DNA of 64,000 nt, taken from assembly GCA_034336665.1 (NCBI GenBank), contig JAPFBE010000002.1, forward strand, positions 78,064,905-78,128,904, in the 5' to 3' direction. The translations under genes were made by a program, and so were the position numbers. Numbering within the stretch: the stretch's first letter is position 1; each line of letters starts with the position of its first letter. The notes beneath the pieces were generated by a model. That model was not told where the DNA came from. It made no database searches and was given only the letters and a program-made list of their open reading frames with translations. The DNA comes from Luscinia megarhynchos (taxonomy: Eukaryota > Chordata > Aves > Passeriformes > Turdidae). Shown in pieces: positions 1-12,393 of the stretch.

Positions 1-3000
1 GGTCACGCTTTGCCATGTGCGTGAGGTGGTCACACCAGGAATTTTAGTTTCTTCCTCCTGTGACATCATTTGTGACTCATCTATAGAGCAGCATGACAGC
101 TGAACAAAATCAGGGCAAAAGACTTCTAAAAGCCCTTGTGTCCACAGTGAGAGAAAAGATCTTCATAATAATCTACCTGGCTCTGCACAGAGAAATCGAT
201 GACCACCCACCCTCCTTCTGATTTCTGGGAGTACCAGCTTTTTTACAGCACTTATGCTTTTGTTGGATCTCATACAGGCAGCAAGGTACCAGCTAACAAA
301 GGAATTACATTTATTGCAGCATAATACTGATACCAGAAAGCTACTAAGGTGATTATTAAAGTACTATGCTTATCACATTACCACACCATGTGAAAATCTC
401 TAACACTACAGGAATCTCAGGAATTCTTAGTATGAAATCAGCATGGTCAAACAGCTGTTTCTCATGACACTTTGAGTACGCCTGGTATTATCTGGGTGTT
501 TAGTTGCTTCAGACTGGTTAGGAAGTGAATATGTTTTTTTTTCACCTAATTATTTCTTGCATATTTTATTAACTTTTTTCATGGGCTTATATGAACTAAA
601 TGGATGACACTGATCTGAACATGACTGTCAAGTGCTAAACAAGATGAATAAAACTTTTTTTTCCTTTTTATAGAAATAAAATCCAACTGTTCCCTGTCTT
701 TAATAATAGTAACATGTGACATTAGAGAAAGTCTTCATAAACACATGCAAACCTTATTTACATAACAAAATGCCTGATAACAAATAACTTAATAGGTATT
801 TCACCAAATACCAAAAAAACCCTTATATCTAATATAAATACTTACCTTTAGACACTTTTCCCTGCCCATCCCACTGAGGTGATGTGAGATTGAGATGTCC
901 ATTAAAAATACACCAGATCTTCACACAGAGTGGAACTGACATCCCAGTGCAAGAAGAATGTTAGCTTGGATAAGTGATGCTGAGAATCCCCACAACAGCT
1001 CTAGGTGTGGGATTCAAGATTATTCCCTGGGTAGGCAGTAACATCTCCCTGAAACTTGACTATACTTAATGCAGTTATGAAGGAAAAAAAATCAAAGAAA
1101 TCAGGGGAAGCAATCATTAATGCCACTGGGAATAGCCTATTAATTGAGAAAAAAATCAAAGAGCAGTACAATTCTTAATTAAAAGAGTAGAACAGAGAGA
1201 GGGAGGGAAGATGGAGTTAGAGAAACTGCAGATGCCACTATAAGGGTGAGTGAGGAATCCATCAGGTGTTACAAGGCAGTTGTGCTAGACAGGCTTATAT
1301 TGCCTCAAAAATACCTTAAAAAGGTACATCCATGAAAGTACATAAACAGAGGTCAAGAAAAAGCAAAATTAGTAAAAATTTGCTTGGCCAGGTATTTTCA
1401 CAAACACTTTTCATGGACCAGGAAACACATCTTTACTCTCGTGCCTTCTTGCAAAGCAGAGCCTGTGCATTCCTGCACAGATAATACCTTGTGGGGTCAG
1501 CATCACTTTCATTTGCATACTCAGAGTCAAACTGCTCTCCTGCATCTGTCACAAATGCCTGAGCAAATCAATGGCAAAACGATGTGTCTTATTATCCACT
1601 CCCTAAATCACTTAATCATAGGAAGCATGATGCACTTTGAAAGGTGTCTCAAGACACACTTTGAATGTCTTTCAGATGTGCTGCATAAAAGGTATTTGAA
1701 AGAGGCTGTCAATAGTGTTTTAGCCATCAAGAAAAACCAGTATTGTAATTGTGCCCTACTTACTCTTTAGCACTGGCTGAACCAAGTCAGACTCTTGCAG
1801 TTTGAATTACATTGTAAACCAAGCAGCAAACTTTGCAGTGTATAGGCGTGGGGATGTCCATGTAGTCATGTGGGAAGTGTGTAAAAGCTAAACTGAAAGT
1901 TTACAGTCAATCTAAATCATAGCTGAGAACACAAAATGCTGAAGAAGCAGTGTCTAACCTTAGGTTATGAAAAAGTAAATTCAGGGCTAATGCAATTCCT
2001 CCTTGAAGTACTGTGTAACCTAAACTAAGATAAAGACTCATACAAAAAGAGGGAGATAAGGCAAGAAACTGGACATATCATCAAGTAATATTTCTGTTTT
2101 GAGGAGCAGTATGAAGCCAGATGAAAATGTAGAAAGTGCTGGAAACATGAAAAACTTCATGAAGTTAGGAAGATAAACAGGAGGGTGCCAAGTAGCCAAA
2201 ACAGAGAGAAGTATAGGATGATGAAGGGACATTTTTATTTTAATTGATAAGAGTTAAAGACCTACAAATAATGATGGTCTACACTTCAGATGGTTCCTGG
2301 TGCTGAAGGAGGCAGAGGTGGACATGGATCACAGTAGTTGTCATCTCTGAGTCCTCGAAAATGAAATTTGGCTTGTTTCTGCTTTCCTGTGCTGGGAACT
2401 TGTCTTTCTCTTGTCCTATAGCTTTGTTTTTCAGCACATTATCCTCCTCAATACTCAGACCCAAAGCAAAGGGAGCTAAAACATGAAGGCATTGCCTGTC
2501 TTACCTGTTCAGCCAAATTGATCACCAGGTCTACTATCCTAACATTTCCTTTCCATGAAGCTGAGGTACCTCACTGGAATTAACCCCTTGCAATGTTGTT
2601 AGCACTCCAACAGCACTCCAAAAAGCAGAAAAATATAATATTCATAAAAGTTATTACAGGCATTCCCACATCCCTCACAGAGGGAAAGAGAAAGAGTTGA
2701 AGGAGAAGCAGCATGAATAAACAACACATCCTTAGATCATGGGAATGGCAGGAAGGATATAAAAACAGGTAGATGTTTATTCTACCCTCTAACAGCAGTG
2801 TGCAGCCAGACTAAGGCTGCACTATTTCTTTGCACTGCAGCAGAGGATTCACACCTCTCTGCACAGCAGAGGATGGCAGCAGCAAGGATGTAGGCAGAAG
2901 AACTTGCCATTTCTCAAAAATCAGGGTTAGCCTTTGCATTAATTAAGGCATCAGGCTCCACTATCATCCTCCATCCTTATTACTATCCTTGGATTTTAGG

Positions 3001-4140
3001 CTATATTTAAAATCATGCCATTTCAGAATCCTTTATGAATAAATATGAGTGTCAAGACCTGTGTGCATCTCTTATGCACACAAGACAGTAGAGTACATCA
3101 CGTACTCACAGAATCTTATTAAATTTCTCTCAGACACATAATCCTGTGAACCTCATCTGTAAACACAGGCAGCAGTTGTACTTAATTTCTGTCCTCTCTC
3201 CTTCACAATCTCCCTTCAACTATCTCCTTAGTTGCTAACTGAGAACTGAGCAGGAGCTAAGCACCCACATAAGTGTGTGGATAGGGAACCTGAAGATATG
3301 TGTGAAGATAGGGAAAACAGAAAATCTTGATCAGAGAGTAAATATAGTGCATTGAATACTTGCCAGTTATGTGAAGGTATCTGAGTATTAAAGATTAATG
3401 CAGAAATCTGAAAGCAGGATAAGAGGCCTTAATGATTTTTTAAAAATAATTATTTTAGCAGTGACATCAAAATGAAATGGTGAAGTATTTCGTTTGGTTA
3501 TTTACCCTTCACAGTCGACCTGTTAACAGTGTATCACCAATTTGGGACGTTTCTGCCCTTGGATGATCCCCAGTGGCAGGTACAGCATGGTCCAGAGTAA
3601 CCTCTGCAACCCCACAGATGAACCAGAGATAGCCAGGCAGAGGAGCACTCAGAGTTGGAAGAGAAAATTAAGTTTTGCGTTTTCCATGGGTCATGCCTCC
3701 ATCACCAGCATTGGCATAGGGAAAGCAGGTGCCATAGATGCAGTTCATGGAAAAAAGGCTGCAGCAGCCCAGCTCAGAGACCCCAGCAGAAATGTACAAT
3801 CTGAGGAATCATGTCTCAAGTCTTTGGTGGTTAGTGAGAAAACCATCAAAGTCAGAGCATCCTGCCCTGGTTAACAGATATTGAGTAAACAGAGAAAAAA
3901 AAAATAGCAGGATAAGCTTGTTTTATTATCAGCTCAAACCTGATACACAAGAGGGATTTAGTGTGGCTAGGCATTCAGGACGTGTTTGAGCTTAAAGACG
4001 TGTATTGTCCTGTCACAACAAGGCACACTGTCACTCCTGAATTAAGGTGCATGCTTCAGTATCCCAGAGAATAGGGAAGGTAACCTCAGCCTACCTCTCG
4101 TGGGAGCCACGCTGAGTCTGCCACATGAATGAGCGTGCAT
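1..4140. other. Unique AT-rich non-coding DNA
   Basis: No gene, repeat family or RNA gene is recognised. Open frames of 128 codons (1384-1770, TTG start) and 110 codons (3542-3874) occur on the plus strand. Neither has a recognisable domain, signal peptide or convincing splice context, so I treat both as chance. Short A or T runs are scattered through it, but there is no organised microsatellite. Confidence 0.6.
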
Positions 4141-4740
4141 TGTAGTTATTTGCAGAACATGAACTTTGCTCTTCTGAGGGAGGTGATGATAACTGGAGTT
4201 ATAACAGCTTAGAAGCAGATCCTGATATTTTGCAGCTCAGGCTGATCATTCTAATTGTTATTGATTAATAATGAATATTGTGCCTTTGTATCCAAGAGAG
4301 GCAGGAGAAAAGGGCTCACATTTTTTTCTGCAGAGCTGTATGATCTGCTGCCCCACAATATTCAACTGCTCCAGCACATTGTTTTAGGGTAAGGAAAATC
4401 AAAAGACATTCTTTTTATTAGTTAGCAGTAATGACCTTTTATTTTTGATTATTTGTGCATTAACAGCATGGAATGGAGATGTGCTATGCAAGGAAGTTAT
4501 TCTTTGCTAATTTGAAGCTTTTAAAATACACAGCACACTATCTATTATATATCATGCATTACAATTACAACAACAGTTTAATTAATCACCAGCACCCTGT
4601 TTTGTATCAGTCTGCTGCTGAATTCTGGGTAATGGTGTTGTTTACCATTTAGCAAGTAGCAACATTTCACTCTGTTTCACTACATTAAACTGCTCAAATA
4701 AAGCAAACGGATATTGGAAAGAGTTGGCCATCTGCCTTTA
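4141..4740. promoter_or_regulatory. Candidate conserved non-coding element rich in homeodomain cores
   Basis: The stretch has no repeat signature and no reading frame of note. It carries many ATTA/TAAT cores, for example near 4252-4272, 4417-4465 and 4556-4590, including the symmetrical TTAATTAA at 4578-4585. LIM- and paired-type homeodomains are known to bind such cores. The mixed, non-repetitive texture resembles developmental enhancers in vertebrate gene deserts. This is an inference from texture and motifs only. AT-rich DNA also yields ATTA by chance, and only cross-species alignment would settle it. Confidence 0.3.
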
Positions 4741-7700
4741 TTTTCTTTTACTTTTGTTAAGGAAAGGGAAAAAAAATAAACCCCACCACAGCCTCTGAAA
4801 AGAGAAAGAGCACAGCCATGAAACTGATAGTGACAAAAAACACCCTTTTTTATCAGGTCAAAATCTCATCTAAATGCAGTTCTGATGAATGGTAAAAAGC
4901 TTGCTTTGTGGATTTGGAGTGGGTCTCAAGACCAGCAATGAAGTCTAATGATTATTTAATGGTGCCGCACTTGAAGCAGGATTATGTGAGACTCTCTTCC
5001 CCGTTAAGAGTTTGATGAATAGGTTTTGTGACAGCCATTTAGGAATAAACAAGAATTCATCAGTCTGCATAAGAAGAAGCCAGTTTATAGATTAAGTTTC
5101 TTGAGGTAATTCATGAGGTCAGTCCCATTTAGATGTAGACTATTAGGGCTCAGCTTTTGAGAGCGGCCATACAAGGGAGTTACTCCAAATGGACCTCTCT
5201 AATACAAAGCCCCCTTTCAGAGGGAAGCCTGAAATTTTTATGACCCTGCTGCTAGGAAGCACATCAACTTGTCACTGTGAAGATCTGCTGGGGCAAGACC
5301 TCATCACTCTATTAAAGAGCTCTGTGACCCTATTGATTTGAAGTATTTAAAGCAGGGGTGAAGTTCAAAGCAATTTCTTTTCTATACTATTACTCAGCCT
5401 CTCTGTGTCTTGGCTCTAAAACATCTGCTGTCAGTTCCTCTCTGGTGTCTGACTCTGGAATCTGTCACTGGAGAACAGAGTAGTTTTATTTAGAATAAAT
5501 TGGATTCCTTTTCAGTTTTCAGCATTTCGTATTGTGATCAATGGTTTACACTCCTTCATGTGCCAGGAGACTTAACTGCCACTGTACCCTTTCATGTCTC
5601 CTCATGACTCAGCCAGGTCCTGCTCCTGAGGCTCTGTAATCAATTCTTTCCATTCTAACAGGTTAGCTGCCAACAGTACTTCTAATTGGCTAAACATTAA
5701 AAGTAATACAATTTTACATTTGGAAATAAATAAATAAATTTTAAAAATATAATATAAAAGGGGAGCGGGGATGGGGAGCAGGGTAGAAAGTCCCAGAATG
5801 CCATTTGAGAAACAAAACCTTCACAGGATCTTTTATGCTTATTTGCTTGGAGGGGAAAAAAAATAAGACACTGAGTAAACAACTCCATTATTTTTAAATG
5901 TCAGCAAGTAAACATCATAGCTGGTTCTTGGAGGGGCTTCTTCAGAACAGTGCAGGCTCCTCTGCTTCTCTGCACAAGCTGGAGGCATCAGGGTGCCTTC
6001 TCAAGCCTTATAATACATCAAGCTGGGTGTATTTATTAAAGTTGTGGTTTCTGACACCAGGTTAGTTATTAAAGGCTGTTGAGAGGACAAGATAAATATT
6101 CTGTTTTATGATGTCAGACAAAACAACTGAGATAAAGGAATGAACAATGGGATAGAAATGGTAATGAAATGGTTACAAAAATATTTAAGATAATGATGCA
6201 TAGCAACAGAAAGGAATTAGGTAGGAAAGATAATTATGCACAGGATTACATAGAGCAAACCTATCTGTTATCTTCATCAAGGGAACTAACTTCTGATGAG
6301 GTGAAAAATGCACTTTCTCTCAGGGGCTGCTTTGTCAAATAGCTATCATGTTCATATCCTACCTGTAATATTTAGACACATTTCATCACATATTCTAACA
6401 AATTGCCTAATATAACTAAGATAAAAGGGACGTATTCTACCAGACAGAAATGTGGTCATTGTTTTCAGCTGATTTGTACTGATTTACATTGCCACAACTC
6501 TGCTCCATAATATATGTTTCATCATTTTATTAGTGCTGTCATTTTACATAAAACTTCTCTTAAAATTGAGTGTGTTTCATGGGGGAATGAATTATGTTTA
6601 TTGCAATACAGTGACTGCAAGGTTTATTCAGCAGTATCTTTAGGAATCTAGAAGACTGAAGAGAGATGTACCTATTGCTTGTCAATCAAAACACATGTCC
6701 TTTGCAGCATTGTATTTTCTTTAGTCAGCAAGGAAATCATCTTACTGCTGTCTAAGGTCAACAGTAAATGCACTAGTAGGATCCCTGACTGAGATTTTTC
6801 AATAAAGGCAGCACCAAAGATGAGGAAGGAAGATAATAGTTTGTATACTGCTCCTCTAAGGGAAGGGGTGATAAACAAAATTCTAAACCATTCCTTCTAT
6901 TTTTCCCTTTTTTTTAGAAAAGTGGAGCTGGTAGGAGTCACTGCAACAGAACACTATAACAAGCTGATATCATCTTGAGTTCATGATGCTGAATATGTTG
7001 GCATTTATGGCACATTCTCCCAGGGCACATTTCAAAATGAAACTGAAACTTGATGGACCAACTGTACTCCATTAAAAACAATTATATAAAGTGGGTTTTT
7101 TTTCCCAGCATAAAGAAATTGAGAGCTTCAAAACACTTTTCTGCCATATAAATCTAAATGTTGGAGGTCAGTCCAAACACAACAAATCAAAGTGGTTTTT
7201 TTCTCATTTTTTTATTTTAGATTATGAATGATACAAAAATTTATAGAGCATGCAAATTTATTACCGTGTTAATAGGCCCCCCTGTTTATATCTGGCAACA
7301 TATGTTATATCCAGAATCACTAGGAAGCTGCAGCATTTTTAGGGATGGAGGGGGAGGCAATTAAAGAATTAGGCCTAATCACCGTGAAAAATCTCTGGAA
7401 GAAACATACAGAAACATTGTGCAGCAAGAACACAAAGAGAAGGCAGGGAAATATTCTTTAGCATGACCACAGTTATAAATTGCAACTCTAATCCAGGCAT
7501 TTGCAACCAAAAAGCAAACACAATCTGAACTCAATAGCTCTTCTCATATAATTAAATGAAAAGAAACAGAGAAAGAATATGTGTCTGTGTGGAAATTTTC
7601 TCTCTTCAGATCTTCGTGGGCATTTTGTTTTTAACAGCTGAGCATGTGCTGAACCAAACACTCACTAGACAGAAACCCAGCAGCTTGTTTAACATCAGCT

Positions 7701-8545
7701 TTAGCCCCTGGATGGTGGCAGAACCATTTGGCAGTCACTGGTAAGGGGACAAGAGAAGGAAAGAAGGAATGGCTGCAGGAGAGGTGTTTCAACAAGGAAT
7801 TCACCAAGGATCCCAGGCTGCATGACAGCAGTTTGACAGAAAATGTGGAAAATGTCTCATATAAAGTGTTTCTTGCAGACATGTAAAGCCAGACTGGTAA
7901 AGTGTTCACCTTTTGGTAAACAAAGAAGTCAATTAGTTGAAATTTGTGATTCTCACAAGAGAAAAAAGTGTTTTGGGAAAAAGTAGATCCATGTCCCGTG
8001 CTTTGTGCTTCTACTCTTCCGTGAGCCAGGTTCACAGCTGCATCCATCCTGTTCTCTCCTGAAAAGAAAGTGAGATAATTGCTGTAAGAAGTGCAGTAAG
8101 AGTGCAAGGATGAGGTAGCCAAAGGGCAGGATGTACAAAGCACCACAGTGAAATTTCATAATCAAAACCCTAGGAAATTCAATTTCTTTGGGAAAAAGAA
8201 CCAACAACTTTTCACAGGGAAACATTATAACCAGCCCTACAATTTTCTGTTCCTATAACAAGATGGAGATGTGTTGCAGGAAGCAGAGTAGCATCAGGCT
8301 GTAGGACCAGGCACAAATATTGGGCTTTTAGCATCAGAAAGCAGACCACTGGAAGATGTTAGCTGTGATGGAAAAATGCTTGGGAGCAACAGGCCTAAGC
8401 TTTGCTAAAAGTATTCAGTAATTCAGTAACTCTTCAGTTACAGAAATCACTGTCTGAATTTAACTTTTGTAAAGCTTTTTTTGGCAGTGGGGGTCTACCA
8501 GGGAAGAATATTTCCAGGTGTGGTTGTGTCTGTGTGTCTCCACAG
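4741..8545. other. Unique AT-rich non-coding DNA
   Basis: Nothing gene-like is recognised. It includes a short AAAT-type run at 5724-5739 and a perfect octamer motif ATGCAAAT at 7250-7257. The longest open frame is 171 codons on the minus strand (7631-8146). It begins at CTG, overlaps a second minus frame in another phase and shows no domain, so I do not call it a gene. Confidence 0.55.
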
Positions 8546-8585
8546 GCAGATCCTGATCCCACCATGATGAGCAGGTCGATAGAAG
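8546..8585 (+). other. Exon-like segment flanked by strong splice signals
   Basis: A pyrimidine- and TG-rich tract ends in CCACAG at 8540-8545. Forty bases later the sequence AAG|GTATGT (8583-8591) gives a near-ideal donor. The 40-bp interval is open in one plus frame, where it reads ADPDPTMMSRSIE, and it contains two consecutive ATG codons in an ACC-ATG context. I recognise no protein from this peptide. A 40-bp exon would be short and would shift frame. Such acceptor-donor pairs also arise by chance in long introns, so this is a pseudo-exon unless transcripts support it. It could be a microexon or a non-coding RNA exon. Confidence 0.12.
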
Positions 8586-11500
8586 GTATGTCAGCCTCAC
8601 TTCAGCAAGGACTGCTACTGTTAGAATGAATTCATGGCCCAGCTTCTTCAATTGTTTTATATCCTAAATATTGATCTCCTTTATCTGTGTGTTGCCATAT
8701 CCATCTTTGCCTTTAATCATTCTTCCTCTACAGGTGGGTTATCATTTTTCCAATGAGTGTGTATTATGAGCTTTGCCACCAACAGAGATAATATCTCCCC
8801 ATTCTAGGTTGTTCAGTGTGAGTCCTTCCCATGCTGGAGTATTATTAATCATGTTGTCATCACTTAAATAAATAATAATCAGCAACAATTATTTCTATTT
8901 TCACAAAGCCACTGAAATAATAAAAATCAAATCTGATATTAATTATTAATAAATATACAGAGGACATGTGTTAGGATTTAATTTCTATTTTTCATCTGTA
9001 TTACAGTGTCATCTAGAGGTGCTGGATAAGAAGAGGGTATCTCTGTCTTAGGTACTGCAGACATTCCAGTTTAAATGACCTAGCATGTCAAAGAAGAAGG
9101 TATGAACAAGAGAGGAGGAGCTAGAACTAGAAATCAGTCCCTCCACCGCTGTTCAGCTCCCTTGGTCATGCAGAAATGTAACCTGGCAAGAGAAGGACTC
9201 ATGCAGGCTTACCCTACCCTATTGTTCCTCCTATCCTTCCAAGGCAGCCCAGCAGGAGCACAAGGACTCGAATCTCTGTCCCCAGAGAAAGCAGCCACAC
9301 TGCTGGCAGCCCTGGGGCATCTCTCCCTCCTGCACATCCATTTGGAAGATGTGTCTTTTCCCTCTCTTGCCCCCTTGCATCCCAGGCACCAAGCTGCCCC
9401 GTGGAGAAGACAAACCTCCCCTTAGCCCAGACCAAGTAATTTTTCATCTAGTTTCCTACAGCCATGACATTTTTGCAGCTGCCACGTGTGTCTCTCTGTA
9501 CCTGTCTCTGCATGTGCTCTTCTCTCTTCCTTTGCTAGCAATTTCTACACCTATTTGCCACATTCAGCTGCATCTGGCACAGAGGCTGAGGTTTAAAAAA
9601 ATATATTTCTATGAGACTTTTGAAGAAGAAACTTTACCCTGACTTTACTCAGGAGGCAGGAGGCAGCTGAGATGTGTTCAGGGTTTGCAAGACACATGTG
9701 ATTTGTCTAGCCCAACACGTAAGGGGCAAACAAATGAGATGGATGAGAAGAATGCAGAACATTCATAGAGTTGTTTAGGTAGAGTAGTAGAGAATTTAGG
9801 GAGTGCAAATGTCTGGGCAACCATCTCCTTTGGTCCTGCTACTCAGAGAGTGATTTGTTTTATGAAGGACCAGTATGATTTGTACGTGTTACGTCCAAAT
9901 GCAACTGGGTATCTTACAAATCACTGTTGTAAAAAGATGGAAATGCAGCTTATGAACTTCTGAAAGATCTCCTGCATTTGTCCACCTGCTGTAGAAGCAG
10001 AAGATGATGCAGAAGCAATGTCTTCAGACTAATCCTTTGGCAGGAGGGAGCAGTGCCTGGGAACAGCAAATGACTTTAGCCTTTGTTGATGTCCAACCTG
10101 AGTGTGATGTAGAGGGCAGAGCCCAGGTTCTGCTCTCTTAATCAGAGAGGGAAAATCTCTGCAGCACAGCCAGTTCCCCTGACATAAGGGGAGAGTTCTC
10201 CAAGGTGCTCCTGTGTAATCTAAGCCTGTAGGGCTCATCTACAACCTGTGATGTGATCACCAATGGATCCAGGAACATTTATTTCTCTTTGGTGCTAAAG
10301 ACACTTGAATGATACAGAAAATGCACAAACAGCTCCTTAGAAACCTTGCCTCCTTCTTCCTAAGGCATGGCAAATGTCACTGTTTGAGATTTGCCCCAGC
10401 TGTGGTGTCTGAGGTTTGAAAGCACTGATGCATCTGTAGGAGGAGAACAAGCTCTTCAGCACTTGGTCTCCCAGCAGAAATGAGCCAACCTGCCACAAGC
10501 ATGGACTGAGTTGGACTCTCTGCTCTGTGATCCACAACAGGTTAATTGGTCTGGGTTGTCCATCTTGGATTTTTGTCACAAAAGTCCCAGGCCAGAGCTG
10601 TATGCCAGGATTTGCTGGTGGTTTGCACTTCGGAACTGCCTTTTCCAAATATAAGAGGAAGATGGCACAATCCTTTCCTGCTTTTGGACAGATGCAGTAG
10701 TATTTGCACCATACTCATTATCTTGCTGAAAGAGATGTTGGAAAATGACTGGCATGGCAGTGCAGATAAAAGTGTTATCACATTTACTGCACAGCATTTC
10801 CAGATGCAGTCAGAGGGCATTTCTGTGGGCAACAGACGGTGAAGTCGGAGCCAGTGTGAGAAGGAGAGTAGCAGAGACAAATCCTTAAGATAATTTGGAA
10901 TAGCATTTGCAGACAAGACAAATGAATGCCCCACAGCTGGACAAGCTGTTATAAGTCCCAACAATGTACCTCACTTTTTTTTTTTTCCTCTTCCTGGTAT
11001 TCTTATAAGATAGAAAAACTGAAGGCAAAATAAAGATTTTTCTACTCTGTACAATAATAGTAATAATGTGACAAATTCTGTTCTCAATAAGTACAATTCC
11101 ACAATGTGGATTATTCAGCAAAATCTTCACGAATGCAACCCTAATATAAACCTGAAAACTTTGCACTTGTTTGCATGATAGCATGCAGTACCTCACCTTT
11201 CCTGAAGTGTTATGCTTAGTACTATTTGTTTGCACTGGAGCATTATCACTACATATGGCTCCACTTCACATACACGATAATAAATACTGAATAAATCACA
11301 GATAATATTCACAGACTTGTGTGGACAAACTTGTTATTTTAGGAAAACCAGAAAGTGACTAAATTGCCTTTCATTTGATGGAATTTTGTTTGTTAAGCAA
11401 GAAGAGAGAAGCTGCCTTCTGAGCAATTACTGCCATAGCCAGGCACGTTTTTAGCCTGAGGAAGCTGTGCTTAGCAGTCAGTTACAAGGCTTGAAATTTT

Positions 11501-12337
11501 CATGTTGAGGGAGGATAAATATAAGAATTTACAGTGATAACATGAATGTTAATTTTTTGGTTTAAGTCCCATAACTACTTATTTTTATTGATATTTGCAA
11601 ATTATTGCTCCTACTTCTTTAGTTCTTCTACCTTTTCAGCTCCATCCCAGTTCACCTGACTCCTGTGTCTAAAGCCACCCAACACTCCACTACAGCTATA
11701 CATTGTACTGTACACCTTCCCTTTACATTGTTCTGCATCCATTTTTAATGGGGGAAATCTTACAAGTAATACCTCTGCCCTACTTTCTTCCTCTTCTTTT
11801 CCCTTTGGCAATAATGGGGGCTCTTCTTTTGCCTACAGTTCTCCTTTCAAACCTTCCACTTAATGCAATAACAGCATCTCCTCACCTGCTCTCCAATGCA
11901 TGCACTATCCATCGTATCCTGCATTTTCTTGTGAGAACTTTAAACTTTCCACCTGCTGCCTCTTTGGTCTCTTTCATCTTGCATGTTTGTGGGATAATAA
12001 TATTTTTCTCTGTTTTGCCTCCTTCACCACTACTCCCTTTATCCATCTCTAAGCTTATTTAATGCACAATGTGCATCTGCTCCTCAGAGGGCCTCTCCTC
12101 CATTATCAAAGTCATTTCTCTTCACTGGCCTATGCCATCTGATCTTGGTGAGCTGTTCCCAGTGAAAATCTTCAACATTTTCCAAACAACTCTCACCCTC
12201 TTTGTCCCACCTTTGGGAATTAAACCTTTTCCAGAACAATATGTCCACAGAAATTTCCTGATACCATGTGTTCTTCTTTAGTGCCACCTGAGCTGGTTAA
12301 GGCCTTCAGAGATACTGAAGATTTATACATGGTGGCC
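8586..12337. other. Unique non-coding DNA
   Basis: No gene or repeat family is recognised. The section around 9100-9450 is richer in C and G and gives overlapping chance frames on both strands. The section 10530-10965 does the same, with up to 140 codons on the minus strand. Opposed overlapping frames without family signatures argue for chance. A small palindrome, TCCACA next to TGTGGA with one central base, lies near 11098-11110. Confidence 0.55.
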
Positions 12338-12393
12338 CTAAAGATAATGAAATATTTTCTTGGTGTCTCTAAAGGTAATGAAATATTTTCTTG
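12338..12393. repeat. Local duplication, 25-bp unit at 31-bp spacing
   Basis: The 25-bp word beginning CTAAAGATAATGAAAT at 12338-12362 recurs at 12369-12393 with one difference (A to G at the seventh base). Six unrelated bases separate the copies. This is a recent local duplication or slippage event in otherwise unique DNA. It has no coding role that I can see. Confidence 0.85.

Noticed and set aside
7631..8146. 171-codon minus-strand open frame
   Set aside because: It starts at CTG, overlaps another minus frame and has no domain or family signature. Lengths like this are expected by chance in 64 kb.
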